Position numbers and translations under genes: made by a program
In this document: piece by piece, positions 34,414-42,808 of the stretch
Layout: each line of letters opens with the position of its first letter
Numbering within the stretch: position 1 is the stretch's first letter
The notes under the pieces: generated by a model
The model's database searches: none
What the model saw: the letters and a program-made list of their open reading frames with translations, nothing else
What the model was told of the DNA's origin: nothing
From: Sutterella sp.
GTDB lineage: Bacteria > Pseudomonadota > Gammaproteobacteria > Burkholderiales > Burkholderiaceae_F
Direction: 5' to 3'
Length of the DNA stretch: 64,000 nt
Assembly (NCBI GenBank): GCA_020025955.1
Contig: JAHHRF010000004.1
Span: 13,129-77,128 of the forward strand

Positions 34414-35211
34414 ATGAGTTATGCCCCGATGAGTGCCCCGGTCATCTTGATGCGACCGGGCGAGGCCAACCATCGGTTGAGCCAAACCTTAAAACGAGAA
34501 TTAGGGATTGACGCTTGGGAGTGGCCCGCGTTTGACATTCAGTATCCGGATCAAGCGGGGCAAGATTTGCTGCGTGAACGCCTGCGTGATTTGTCCGACG
34601 TCGAAATGGTGGTGCTCCCCAGCCCCGCGAGTGTCGCGGCGGTGGCCCATTGGATTGACGTCTGGCCCGAACACATTACGTTAGCCGCCGTGGGTGAAGG
34701 CACGGCCCGCGTGATTCGTGCGGCGTGGGGTCCCAATGTGAAGCTTTTGAGTCCCCCGTGCGACGCGGAGCATTCGGGTAGCGAAGCCCTTTGGGAAATG
34801 ATTCGGCATCGTGGCGCCCCCTCGCGTGTGCTCTTTTTGCGCGGTCAAACGGGGCGAGAATATCTGCCTCAAAAATTCCGCGAGATGGGAACCGATGTGG
34901 TCACGATGTGCGCGTATGTGCGTGTTCCGATTGAATTGTCGACGGAACAAAAGCGCGAACTGCAAAAGGCGATCATTGGGCCCGCCCCCATTGTGTACGT
35001 CACGTCAAGCGATGCGGTCGATGCCCTGTTCCGCGCCATTCGCGTGGTCCCCAAGGCCCGTCAGTGGTTAACGAACGGGGTGGCGTTAACGATTCACCCT
35101 CGCATCACCACCCGCTTAAAAGAAGCTGGCTTTTCGCGTTTAGAAGTCTGCCCCACGGATGACGCGAGTCTCGTGGAAGCGATTAAAACGCATATGAATA
35201 CCACGTGGTAA
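34414..35211 (+). CDS. hemD: Uroporphyrinogen-III synthase
   Basis: This 265-residue protein closes hydroxymethylbilane to uroporphyrinogen III. The family is weakly conserved; the two-lobe pattern is visible with VILMRPG, VVLPSPASVAAVAHWI, LAAVGEGTARVIR, VLFLRGQTGREYLPQ and VYVTSSDAVDAL. A strong ribosome site (AAAGGAG) precedes ATG 34414. The hemC-hemD order is standard. In many relatives hemX and hemY follow; here a terminator ends the operon instead. Confidence 0.92.
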   Translation: MSYAPMSAPVILMRPGEANHRLSQTLKRELGIDAWEWPAFDIQYPDQAGQDLLRERLRDLSDVEMVVLPSPASVAAVAHWIDVWPEHITLAAVGEGTARVIRAAWGPNVKLLSPPCDAEHSGSEALWEMIRHRGAPSRVLFLRGQTGREYLPQKFREMGTDVVTMCAYVRVPIELSTEQKRELQKAIIGPAPIVYVTSSDAVDALFRAIRVVPKARQWLTNGVALTIHPRITTRLKEAGFSRLEVCPTDDASLVEAIKTHMNTTW

Positions 35212-35220
35212 ACCCACTTA

Positions 35221-35257
35221 GGGTCTCAACGCTTTTCCGCTTTGAGGCCCTTTTCTT
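35221..35257 (+). terminator. Intrinsic terminator of the hemCD operon
   Basis: GGGTCTCAACGC pairs imperfectly with GCTTTGAGGCCC and is followed by TTTTCTTTTG. Confidence 0.7.
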
Positions 35258-35362
35258 TTGCGCTTGAGGCGAAGGGACTTCGCTACAATGAAGGACGGAT
35301 CGGTGCCCGAGTGGCTGTTGACTTTTTTTCTTTCCCCTTTTTCTCTTTAGGAGGCGCCCGCC

Positions 35363-36847
35363 ATGTTTACGGTGACGCTCTTACAACCCAATCCCCATAC
35401 GGGCGACTTTGACGCCAATGCTGAGGCCGCTGTGGCGCTTCTCTACGATCAGGTCACCAACCTCGGTGACTTGGGTGAAAAAGGGCTCGTCATTCTCCCG
35501 GAAGGGGGTTTAACGGGGGTGATGGGCGAGGGCGCCTTTCGCCGTCCTGAATTGCGACGTCTTCGCCAAGAGGCCGTGAAACGCTTTGTCGCGCACGTTC
35601 ATCAAACCTTGGGGCAAGCCGTGCTGATTCATGAGGGGAGCGTGCTCGGGTTTTATCCGGTGGACGACGACCCCGTGGAATTTGACGCCACCAGCGGGTC
35701 CTTGAGTTTAGACGGGGTCACGATCGCCTGGGGGGCTGAGACGGGTACCGTGCAATTGCACTTTCATGACCTCACGTCCTTTAGTGGGGAGGCTTTTGCC
35801 CCCACCGTCACCCAACCCACGCTGTTCGTGGGGACCGCAGGCGGCTTTGATCGTGTGATTCTCCCGGGGAACACGGGGCTCGCTATGCCTGAAGCAACGT
35901 TCTCCGGTCTCACGCCCTTTCGCGCGGGGGTCTTTTCTGTTTCGTTAAATGATAAGGGCGAGGTCGAAGCCGTGCAGGGGACGACGTCTGGCACCAAGCG
36001 CGATCAGTTAGCCCCAGAGGCTGGGCTCCTTTACGAAGCGCTTCGCGCCTCGTTACGTGACTACGTCACGAAAAACAAGTTGCCTGGCATCACCTTGGGG
36101 CTCTCGGGCGGGATTGATTCGGCCCTACTTTTAGCGTTAAGTGTGGATGCCGTCGGGGCCGACAAGGTGCGTGCGGTATTGCTTCCCTCTCGCTTTACGA
36201 GTGACTTGAGTGAAACGGGAGCGAAAGCGCTCTTGGACGCTTGGGGTGTACAGCACGAGCGCCTCTCGATTGAACCTCTTTTCAAAGCCGCGCTCGAGAC
36301 CCTTTCTCCCGTCTTCGGGGATAGGGCGTGGGACGTGACCGAAGAAAACCTTCAAGCACGCGCTCGTATGATGCTTTTAATGGGGTTAGCGAATAAAGAT
36401 GGGACGCTGCTCTTGTGCACCAGCAATAAGAGTGAAAGCGCCATGGGCTTTGGGACGCTCTATGGGGACTTATCTGGCGGTTTTGCCCCCTTGATTGACG
36501 TCTGGAAGTCGCAAGTGCGTGCGCTTTGTCGTGCTCGCAACGACGCTGCTGGGCGCGAAGTGATTCCAGAGGTCATCATCAGCCGTCCGCCCACGGCCGA
36601 GTTGCGTGAAAACCAGACGGACGAAGATACGCTCCCGCCCTATGACGAGGTGGAGGCCGTCGTCACTGCCTTTATGGAAGGGGTGGCAGTGGACGCGTTG
36701 CCCAGTCCCCGTGCCTCTGAGATCCTTCGGAAACTCTTAGGCTTTGGCTTTAAACGCGCCCAAGGGATTCCGGGCCCGGTGGTCTCCACTACGCCGTTGA
36801 CGCAACTCGCGGACTTTGGGGTGACCCGCGCGGCGTACCGTTGGTAG
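35363..36847 (+). CDS. nadE: NAD+ synthetase with degenerate glutaminase domain
   Basis: This 494-residue protein has a two-domain architecture. Residues from about 220 are a complete NAD+ synthetase: LGLSGGIDSALLLAL (P-loop at 248-254), LLCTSNKSESAMGFGTLYGD, GGFAPLIDVWKSQV and SRPPTAELRENQTDEDTLPPY. It adenylates deamido-NAD+ and amidates it. The N-terminal nitrilase-like domain normally supplies ammonia from glutamine with a Glu-Lys-Cys triad. Here LPEGGLTG keeps the Glu, but the first 350 residues contain no Cys, and the ICEDxW motif is missing. The domain is also shortened, at about 220 residues instead of 270 or so. The enzyme is predicted to use free ammonia. AGGAGG lies upstream of the ATG. 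Confidence 0.92.
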   Translation: MFTVTLLQPNPHTGDFDANAEAAVALLYDQVTNLGDLGEKGLVILPEGGLTGVMGEGAFRRPELRRLRQEAVKRFVAHVHQTLGQAVLIHEGSVLGFYPVDDDPVEFDATSGSLSLDGVTIAWGAETGTVQLHFHDLTSFSGEAFAPTVTQPTLFVGTAGGFDRVILPGNTGLAMPEATFSGLTPFRAGVFSVSLNDKGEVEAVQGTTSGTKRDQLAPEAGLLYEALRASLRDYVTKNKLPGITLGLSGGIDSALLLALSVDAVGADKVRAVLLPSRFTSDLSETGAKALLDAWGVQHERLSIEPLFKAALETLSPVFGDRAWDVTEENLQARARMMLLMGLANKDGTLLLCTSNKSESAMGFGTLYGDLSGGFAPLIDVWKSQVRALCRARNDAAGREVIPEVIISRPPTAELRENQTDEDTLPPYDEVEAVVTAFMEGVAVDALPSPRASEILRKLLGFGFKRAQGIPGPVVSTTPLTQLADFGVTRAAYRW

Positions 36848-36928
36848 GACCACGCAGTAAAAACAAAACAACCCACCCAATATCAACCCAATAGGGCGAA
36901 TCCCTTTCATGGGCTGGGTGGGTGGATG

Positions 36929-36964
36929 AAGAAGGGGGGCGTCGATCGGCCCCCTTCTTCTTTT
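36929..36964 (+). terminator. Intrinsic terminator of nadE
   Basis: AAGAAGGGGG and CCCCCTTCTT form a perfect stem around an 11-base loop and are followed by CTTTTG. Confidence 0.85.
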
Positions 36965-37072
36965 GAAAAGAAAAGACAAAGTCCAAAGACAAAGCCCCCA
37001 AGACAAAGCTCCAAAGACAAAGCCCCAAGAAAGCCCCAAAAAGAAAACCCAAAAAGAAAACCCAAAAAAGAA
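36962..37072. repeat. Degenerate purine-rich short tandem repeats between nadE and rho
   Basis: About 110 bases consist of imperfect 13- to 14-base units: first AAAGACAAAGCCCC-like units (about four), then AAAAAGAAAACCC units (two and a part). On the plus strand it is nearly free of T. It lies between two convergent terminators, so it is outside both genes. Confidence 0.75.
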
Positions 37073-37101
37073 AGCCCCACATCGAACGCGTCGTGTGGGG
37101 C
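37065..37101 (-). terminator. Intrinsic terminator of rho
   Basis: GCCCCACA and TGTGGGGC pair across a 12-base loop and are followed on the minus strand by TTTCTTTTTTGGG. Confidence 0.85.
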
Positions 37102-37116
37102 TTCGGGGTGGAGCGC

Positions 37117-38373
37117 TTAGCGCTTCATCATGTCGAAGAACTCATCATTGGTCTTCGTGGCCTTCATCTTGTCGAGGATGAATTCCATGGCTTCGATTTC
37201 ACCCATGTCGTAGAGGAACTTACGAAGCACCCAGACCTTCTGGAGAACGTCGGGCTTCAAGAGTAATTCTTCGCGACGGGTACCCGAGCGCTTCAGGTTG
37301 ATAGCGGGGTAGACGCGCTTTTCAGCCATGTTGCGTTCGAGGTGGATTTCGTTGTTACCCGTCCCCTTAAATTCTTCGTAGATCACGTCGTCCATGCGCG
37401 AGCCCGTATCCACCAAGGCGGTGCCAATGATGGTCAAAGAGCCCCCTTCTTCCAAGTTACGCGCCGCACCGAAGATACGCTTCGGGCGCTGGAGGGCGTT
37501 GGCGTCCACACCCCCCGTTAACACTTTGCCCGAGCTCGGAATCACGGTGTTGTAGGCGCGTGCTAAACGCGTAATGGAGTCAAGAAGGATGACGACGTCA
37601 CGCTTACTTTCCGCTAAGCGCTTGGCTTTTTCGATCACCATTTCAGCGACCTGCACGTGGCGGGTGGCGGGCTCATCAAAGGTGGAAGCCACGACTTCGG
37701 CGCGAACGCTACGCTGCATTTCGGTAACTTCTTCCGGACGCTCGTCAATTAAGAGCACGAACAAGTCCACGTTGGGGTGGTTGGCCGTAATGGCATGCGC
37801 AATGTGCTGCATCAAAACGGTCTTACCCGACTTCGGGGGAGCGACCAAGAGCGCACGCTGACCCTTACCAATCGGGGCAATCATGTCGATGATGCGACCC
37901 GTAATGTTTTCGTCCCCGCGCATGTCGCGCTCCAGCGTCAGCGGCTCATTCGGGAACAAGGGCGTTAAGTTTTCAAACACCATGCGGTGCTTCATGTTCT
38001 CAGGCTTTTGCCCGTTGACCGTTTCCACACGAACGAGAGCGAAATAGCGCTCGCCATCCTTCGGGATACGCACTTCCCCTTCGATGGAGTCACCCGTGTG
38101 CAAATTAAAGCGTCGGATCTGCGAGGGCGAAATGTAGATGTCGTCTGCACTGGCCAAGTAGCTCGTATCCGGGCTACGTAAGAAGCCAAACCCGTCCGGG
38201 AGCACTTCTAAGGTGCCATCGCCAAAAATCTGTTCACCGGCCTTGGCCTTCTTTTTCAAGATGGCAAACATGAGTTCTTGCTTGCGCATGCGGTGGGCAT
38301 TGTCCACGCCTAATTCTTGCGCCAAGTCGAGGAGTTTGGTGATGTGAAGGGATTTGAGATCAGATAAATGCAT
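37117..38373 (-). CDS. rho: Transcription termination factor Rho
   Basis: This 418-residue hexameric RNA helicase has the usual length. The N-terminal Rho_N domain (MHLSDLKSLHITKLLDLA) and the cold-shock-like RNA-binding domain with DGFGFLRSP and DDIYISPSQIRRFNL are followed by the ATPase: Walker A APPKSGKTVL, LLIDERPEEVTEM, ILLDSITRLARAYN and the Q/R loops. The position downstream of trxA on the same strand is the conserved trxA-rho pairing. Between the two genes lies a trxA terminator, so rho must have a promoter in the roughly 260 bases upstream. Confidence 0.97.
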   Translation of the reverse strand: MHLSDLKSLHITKLLDLAQELGVDNAHRMRKQELMFAILKKKAKAGEQIFGDGTLEVLPDGFGFLRSPDTSYLASADDIYISPSQIRRFNLHTGDSIEGEVRIPKDGERYFALVRVETVNGQKPENMKHRMVFENLTPLFPNEPLTLERDMRGDENITGRIIDMIAPIGKGQRALLVAPPKSGKTVLMQHIAHAITANHPNVDLFVLLIDERPEEVTEMQRSVRAEVVASTFDEPATRHVQVAEMVIEKAKRLAESKRDVVILLDSITRLARAYNTVIPSSGKVLTGGVDANALQRPKRIFGAARNLEEGGSLTIIGTALVDTGSRMDDVIYEEFKGTGNNEIHLERNMAEKRVYPAINLKRSGTRREELLLKPDVLQKVWVLRKFLYDMGEIEAMEFILDKMKATKTNDEFFDMMKR

Positions 38374-38637
38374 CGTGAGAAATTCCGTAACCAGCCGCCT
38401 GACAAAGAACGAGGTCAGAAGCGAGAACGCGGGTTACTGTGGGTAGTCAATGGGTTAAAAGCGAACGAGGCGTTCGGGGTTTGTCGTGAGCGTTGGCGCT
38501 CAACGAATAGCGGGGGTGGGCCAGTGTTGGCGCAGTGGACGTTTGAAGTGTTACGTCCCTCCCCCGTGGACAGGATGCCCTTTGGAGTGAGGGGCTTACA
38601 CTGTCTCGGGCGTCTTCTTTTGTGAGCGTCGGTCAGC
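38374..38637. other. Leader region of rho
   Basis: No gene is visible between the rho start and the trxA terminator. In other bacteria rho is autoregulated through such a leader; nothing in the sequence proves this here. Confidence 0.4.
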
Positions 38638-38671
38638 AAAAAAAAGAGGCGGGTACCATGATACCCGCCTC
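38638..38671 (-). terminator. Intrinsic terminator of trxA
   Basis: GAGGCGGGTA and TACCCGCCTC form a perfect 10-bp stem and are followed on the minus strand by eight T. Confidence 0.9.
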
Positions 38672-38694
38672 GTTTCACTTTGACCAGTCTCGAA

Positions 38695-39021
38695 TTAAAG
38701 ATTCTTTTCGATGAATGCGTCTAAGGAAGCCTGGTCGCTAGCGCCCGTGCGCTGGTCAACCACTTCACCGTTCTTGAAGACGATGATGCAGGGAATACCA
38801 CGCACGCCAAGCTTAGCAGCCTGTTCGCTGGCTTCGTCGCAGTTGTACTTAGCGATCTGAGCGCGACCCGCAAACTTTTCAGCAGCGGCTTCTAACTTCG
38901 GGGCGAGCATACGGCAAGGACCGCACCAGGGGGCCCAGAAATCCACGAAAACCGGCAAGTCAGCCTGGTGAACTTCCGCGGCAAAGTTGTCGTCATTGAC
39001 TTCGATAATGTTGTTGGACAT
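38695..39021 (-). CDS. trxA: Thioredoxin
   Basis: This 108-residue thiol-disulfide protein has the active site WCGPC (residues 32-36) and the cis-Pro segment RGIPCIIVF. It carries one extra Cys in that segment and one in YNCDEA. Thioredoxin reductase is encoded at 57160 in this window. AAGGAG lies eight bases upstream of ATG 39021. Confidence 0.97.
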   Translation of the reverse strand: MSNNIIEVNDDNFAAEVHQADLPVFVDFWAPWCGPCRMLAPKLEAAAEKFAGRAQIAKYNCDEASEQAAKLGVRGIPCIIVFKNGEVVDQRTGASDQASLDAFIEKNL

Positions 39022-39260
39022 GAAAGTGTCTCCTTGGGGTTGTGACCTCTCAACGTAAAGGAGGGCACAACGGTGTTGGGTAAAACGTTTATGAAGGCAT
39101 TGTACCCTGAGCGTTCACGAGGGGAAGCCTTTCCCCAGGGATTTGCGCTCATAGGTAGAATTGATTGAATTAATAAAAATTATCAACCGAGATGACTCCA
39201 TAGCCTATAACTACATAGTAACGGCTTTCTCACGCCGTGTCAGCTCCTCGTTACACTTTG

Positions 39261-39288
39261 TTGGCATTTAAAAAGGTTTTCCTATACA
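39261..39288 (+). promoter_or_regulatory. Promoter of the SRP RNA gene
   Basis: TTGGCA at 39261-39266, a 16-base spacer and TATACA at 39283-39288, placed about ten bases before the RNA 5' end. Confidence 0.65.
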
Positions 39289-39298
39289 CTTAGCCTCT

Positions 39299-39397
39299 GC
39301 GGTGGGTCCCCTCGCATGAACTTGTCGGTCACCTGGTCAGGTCAGGAATGAAGCAGCCAACCCGATAAAGTCCAGTGCCGAGGAAAAGGCTCGCCGC
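39299..39397 (+). ncRNA. ffs: Signal recognition particle RNA (4.5S, small bacterial type)
   Basis: The conserved apical hairpin is present: GGTCAGGTCAGGAATGAAGC followed by AGCC, which binds Ffh. The ends GCGGTGGGTC and GGCTCGCCGC pair fully if G-U pairs are allowed, defining a 99-nt RNA. A run of T follows at 39398, which acts as terminator. With Ffh and FtsY it delivers membrane proteins to the Sec translocon. Confidence 0.92.
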
Positions 39398-39657
39398 TTT
39401 TTCGTTTCTAGCACATACGTTTCTTTTCGAGCGTAGGGTGCTTTTTTTGTGTCTGTCGTTTGGGATGGGGTCTCGCACCTAACCCTAAATAGGCAAGTGC
39501 ATTCCCTAGCGCGTCAAGGCGTAAAAGGCGGGGTCGAGTGCGTGAAAGCCCTTGGGGCTTTGCTAAAATTTTTTTGCATAGACTCGAGGACCGAGTTCCG
39601 GCTTTACGTGACTCTCCTTAATTGACCCCCAACCCCTTAGCGACGACCACACTCCTT

Positions 39658-40356
39658 ATGAACTTTACCCTTTGGCTGGCGTACTTCTTAACGTCTTGTA
39701 CTACGATTGCGACGCCGGGCCCAGGCGTTCTGATGACCATCATGAAGTCCATGCAGCACGGCTTTGCGGGCGCGAAGTGGACGGTCTTGGGGACGGCCAC
39801 CGGGACCGTGATCATGGCGTGTTTATCGGCCACGGGCTTGAGTATTATTTTGCAGAATTCGCCCGATGCCTATGGGGTGTTGCGTACGCTGGGTGGCCTC
39901 TACATGATTTGGTTGGGGGTGAAAAATTGGCGCGCCAAGACCGTGAGTCTCACGTCCGCGGTGAAAAAGAAGGCTCTCCAAGAAGCGCACGACAAAGCCC
40001 ATGAAGCCACCTACAAAGCGGACGCCGCCCGCATTCGACGCTTCCCCTTCTTCTTAGAAGGCATCGTCTTACAGCTCACGAACCCCATGCTCATCATGTT
40101 CTTCGTGTCGCTCTTCCCGCAATTTATCGACCCCACTAAAGACCATAACCTGCAGTTTTCCGTTTTAGCCTTTACGTACTTTGCGTTGGTGATCGTGATT
40201 CACTCCGGGTACTCCGTCGTCATCACCCGCTTTAAGAGCGTGATGAGTAACCCCACGTGGACGCGCTGGATCTACCGCGTCGGGGGCACCATCTTTATGT
40301 TCTTAGGGATCGTGATTCTTCGTCAGGTCGCCCAACAGTATTTGGGGCTTTTTTAG
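39658..40356 (+). CDS. LysE/RhtB-family amino acid exporter
   Basis: This 232-residue inner-membrane protein has about six membrane helices. The family opening NFTLWLAYFLTSCTTIATPGPGVL, with the conserved PGP, is present, as are GGLYMIWLGVKNWRA and the second-half LQLTNPMLIMFFVSLFPQFI. LysE/RhtB proteins export amino acids such as lysine, threonine or homoserine lactone. A Lys/Ala-rich cytoplasmic loop (about residues 103-130) is longer than usual. Start ATG 39658 is chosen over an upstream TTG because the family starts there; no strong ribosome site is seen. Confidence 0.9.
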   Translation: MNFTLWLAYFLTSCTTIATPGPGVLMTIMKSMQHGFAGAKWTVLGTATGTVIMACLSATGLSIILQNSPDAYGVLRTLGGLYMIWLGVKNWRAKTVSLTSAVKKKALQEAHDKAHEATYKADAARIRRFPFFLEGIVLQLTNPMLIMFFVSLFPQFIDPTKDHNLQFSVLAFTYFALVIVIHSGYSVVITRFKSVMSNPTWTRWIYRVGGTIFMFLGIVILRQVAQQYLGLF

Positions 40357-40467
40357 TTCCGAGCCCGATCGGTTAAGACTGATAGAATAAGAGGACATCC
40401 AAAAGGGGGACACCATTGGGTGTCCTTCTTTTTTTAAGTCATTCACATTATTCGAAGAACAAGAACC

Positions 40468-41817
40468 ATGGGAAGCTATCAGGTATTGGCGCGTAAATGG
40501 CGTCCGCATGACTTTGAGACCATTGTGGGTCAGGAGCATGTGGTCACGGCGCTTACGCGTGCCCTCACGGAAAAGCGACTTCATCACGCCTATCTCTTCA
40601 CGGGGACCCGTGGGGTGGGGAAGACCACCATTTCGCGTATTTTCGCCAAAGCCTTGAATTGCCAAGGGGTTGATGGCCAGGGCGATATGACGGCGCACCC
40701 CTGTGGGGTTTGTGACGCGTGTCGTGCCATTGATGAGGGCCGTTTCCCGGACTACATCGAAATGGACGCGGCCAGTAACCGCTCCGTGGAAGACATGACG
40801 GCGCTCTTAGAGCGAAGCATCTATGCGCCAACCCATGGGCGCTTCAAGGTCTACATGATCGACGAAGTGCATATGCTCACCACCACGGCTTTTAACGCGA
40901 TGTTAAAGACCTTGGAAGAGCCCCCGGAATACGTGAAATTCATTTTGGCCACGACGGACCCGCAAAAGGTGCCCGTGACGGTGCTCTCGCGCTGCTTGCA
41001 ATTTAACCTTCGCAATATGCAGCCCGCCGCCATCGTGAAGCACATGGAAGGGATCCTCACGGAAGAAAAGATTGGCTTTGAAACGGGGGCGTTAGACCTC
41101 ATCGCTCAAGGGGCACGCGGCTCCATGCGTGATGGGTTGTCGCTTCTTGACCAAGCGATCGCGTACTGCGGGGGTGACGTTAAGGAAGAACCCGTTCGCC
41201 GTATGCTCGGGATGAGCGACGCGGATACGATTTCGCGTCTCTTAGACGGGCTCTTAGCGGGGGATGCTGAAGGGTTGGTGTCGGTCGCCGACGCCATGCT
41301 CGTCGAAGGCATTTCCTTTGCGCAGACGTTGCGTGACTTAGCGGGGGCCTTTCATAAGTTGGCCTTGGCACAGCGCGTCCCTAGCGCCCTTCCTCAGGAC
41401 GAAGACGGTCGTCGATTGGCTGCCTTCTTGCCGCGCTTTACGCCTGAAGAAATCCAACTCTTTTACCAAATCAGCTTGCACGCTCGCAATGAGCTCTCGT
41501 TAGCCCCCGACGACTACGCGGGCTTTACGATGGCGCTTTTGCGTATGCTCGCCTTTAAGCCCGCGGGTGACCGCGTGGGGGCGAAGGTCCCAGAAAAGGC
41601 ACCCGTGGTGGCAACGCCCGCTCCGGCTCCGGCGCCCGCACCAAAGAAAGCGGACGGCATTAATACCGTTGGGAAGTCCTCGGGGCTCCCACCCATCGAT
41701 GCGCCCGATGCAACGCCCCCTGGAATCGGGATGGGCGGTGACGCGGCACCCAGCTTAGGCGGGGCACCGTCGTTGTCGGGCACCCCTGACGAGGAGACGC
41801 CCCCCTGGGGAGAATAA
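40468..41817 (+). CDS. dnaX: DNA polymerase III clamp-loader subunit, gamma-length product of dnaX
   Basis: This 449-residue reading frame is the clamp-loader ATPase. It has Walker A GTRGVGKT (residues 46-53), the zinc module with Cys at CGVCDAC, Walker B YMIDEVHML, the SRC motif LSRC (Arg finger), then the lid and collar domains to about 370. A Pro/Ala/Gly-rich linker follows, and the frame ends with WGE and TAA at 41815-41817. The tau-specific C-terminal domain lies directly behind in the +1 frame. The frame as read gives a gamma-like product (E. coli gamma is 431 residues). It heads the conserved dnaX-ybaB-recR group. Confidence 0.93.
   Translation: MGSYQVLARKWRPHDFETIVGQEHVVTALTRALTEKRLHHAYLFTGTRGVGKTTISRIFAKALNCQGVDGQGDMTAHPCGVCDACRAIDEGRFPDYIEMDAASNRSVEDMTALLERSIYAPTHGRFKVYMIDEVHMLTTTAFNAMLKTLEEPPEYVKFILATTDPQKVPVTVLSRCLQFNLRNMQPAAIVKHMEGILTEEKIGFETGALDLIAQGARGSMRDGLSLLDQAIAYCGGDVKEEPVRRMLGMSDADTISRLLDGLLAGDAEGLVSVADAMLVEGISFAQTLRDLAGAFHKLALAQRVPSALPQDEDGRRLAAFLPRFTPEEIQLFYQISLHARNELSLAPDDYAGFTMALLRMLAFKPAGDRVGAKVPEKAPVVATPAPAPAPAPKKADGINTVGKSSGLPPIDAPDATPPGIGMGGDAAPSLGGAPSLSGTPDEETPPWGE
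41791..41817 (+). promoter_or_regulatory. dnaX: Probable +1 frameshift site in dnaX
   Basis: GAGGAG at 41791-41796, a Shine-Dalgarno-like hexamer, is followed after ACG by a run of six C (codons CCC CCC, then TGG) and, nine bases past the run, by the stop codon of the first frame. Slipping +1 on CCC enters the frame that encodes the tau tail. The three-base spacing from the hexamer to the first CCC equals that of the prfB +1 frameshift site. Loss of one C by transcript slippage, or a sequence error, would give the same result. Confidence 0.55.
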
Positions 41818-42250
41818 TCCGCCGATTGAGTCCTATCTGACCGATTCGGCAAATGGGGAAGTGCGTGACGCTTCCCACACTGGCGAATTACTCAATTGGC
41901 GTGACATGGTCAGCTTGGCCGGGCTCTCGGGTCCTGGTCGCATTTTGGCTGCGTCCGCGCAAGTCGACGAACTGGATGAGTCGCACGTGAAACTGCGTGT
42001 GCCCAGTCAGTCCTTAGTGCCCGCCGTGATCGACTCCATTCGTGGGGCGATGACGAAACTCATGGGGCGCCACTTCCAAGTCGAAGTGGTCGTGGGCGAC
42101 GTACAAGATGAAACGATTTTGGAGCGTGAAGACCGAGAACGTGCGGAAGAAAAAGCCCGTCTCATTGCGCGCTTTAAGTCGCTTCACGTGGTGCAAGAAT
42201 TAGAACGTCGTCTGGGTGACCTGGAAATTAAAGACGTTCGTGAAGACTAA
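41807..42250 (+). CDS. dnaX: Tau-specific C-terminal part of dnaX, in the +1 frame
   Basis: The frame from 41807 encodes about 147 residues, beginning GENNPPIESYLTD. From NWRDMVSLAGLSGPGRILAASAQ onward it resembles the DnaX tau domain V that binds the polymerase alpha subunit, followed by a charged tail with a helix (EREDRERAEEKARLIARF). It has no good start of its own: the first GTG at 41861 lacks a properly spaced ribosome site. Joined to the preceding frame by a +1 shift, the full-length tau would have 593 residues. Confidence 0.8.
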   Translation, partial: GENNPPIESYLTDSANGEVRDASHTGELLNWRDMVSLAGLSGPGRILAASAQVDELDESHVKLRVPSQSLVPAVIDSIRGAMTKLMGRHFQVEVVVGDVQDETILEREDRERAEEKARLIARFKSLHVVQELERRLGDLEIKDVRED

Positions 42251-42286
42251 ACTTTTTTCAACCTCAACAAAAAAGGAAAACCCATC

Positions 42287-42610
42287 ATGCGTTTTGGCGG
42301 TGGTATGGGCGGGCTCATGGCCCAGGCTCAGAAGATGCAGGCTAAGTTAGCCGAGATTCAAGAAGAAATTGCTCAGATGGACTTTGAAGGCCAGGCAGCC
42401 AACGGCGCCGTTAAGGTGACGGTCTCTGGTAAGAACGTCTGCCGTGGCATCAAGATTGATCCGTCCGTGGTCGACACCGACGACATGGAAATGCTCGAAG
42501 ACCTCTTAGTGGTTGCCTTTAATGACGCTCAGGAACGCGCCAAGTCGTATTCCGAAGAACGTATGAGTAAGGCCGTTCCCTTGCCCCCGGGCATGAAGTT
42601 GCCCTTCTAA
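42287..42610 (+). CDS. ybaB: Nucleoid-associated protein, YbaB/EbfC family
   Basis: This 107-residue DNA-binding protein has the family opening GGLMAQAQKMQAKLAEIQEEIA and the C-terminal RMSKAVPLPPGMKLPF. It forms dimers that coat the nucleoid. The ribosome site AAGGA lies upstream, and the gap to dnaX is 36 bases, so they are co-transcribed. A terminator follows, which separates it from recR, an unusual break in this conserved set. Confidence 0.95.
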   Translation: MRFGGGMGGLMAQAQKMQAKLAEIQEEIAQMDFEGQAANGAVKVTVSGKNVCRGIKIDPSVVDTDDMEMLEDLLVVAFNDAQERAKSYSEERMSKAVPLPPGMKLPF

Positions 42611-42639
42611 GGGGATAACGCCCGAAGGCTGACGCACCA

Positions 42640-42678
42640 ACGCACACGTACCCATGACAGGGTGCCTGTGCGTTTTTT
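42640..42678 (+). terminator. Intrinsic terminator behind ybaB
   Basis: ACGCACACGTACCC pairs with GGGTGCCTGTGCGT with two mismatches and is followed by TTTTTTC. Confidence 0.85.
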
Positions 42679-42808
42679 CGTTTCAAGCCACTTAGGGGAA
42701 ACCGAGACTCTTTCGCCCAAAGTCCCTCGGAGGGAGTAAAGTTAGGGCAACGATTAATTTTGTGGATAGGAGTCCCGGACTCGAATCCCTGTTTTACTGA
42801 GTGAGACT

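Noticed and set aside
36962..37072. CRISPR array
   Set aside because: The units are contiguous, short and degenerate, with no unique spacers, and no cas genes are near.
41861..42250. Separate gene for the tau tail starting at the GTG at 41861
   Set aside because: The frame is open and tau-like upstream of this GTG up to the frameshift site, and GGGGAA abuts the GTG directly, leaving no proper ribosome-site spacing.
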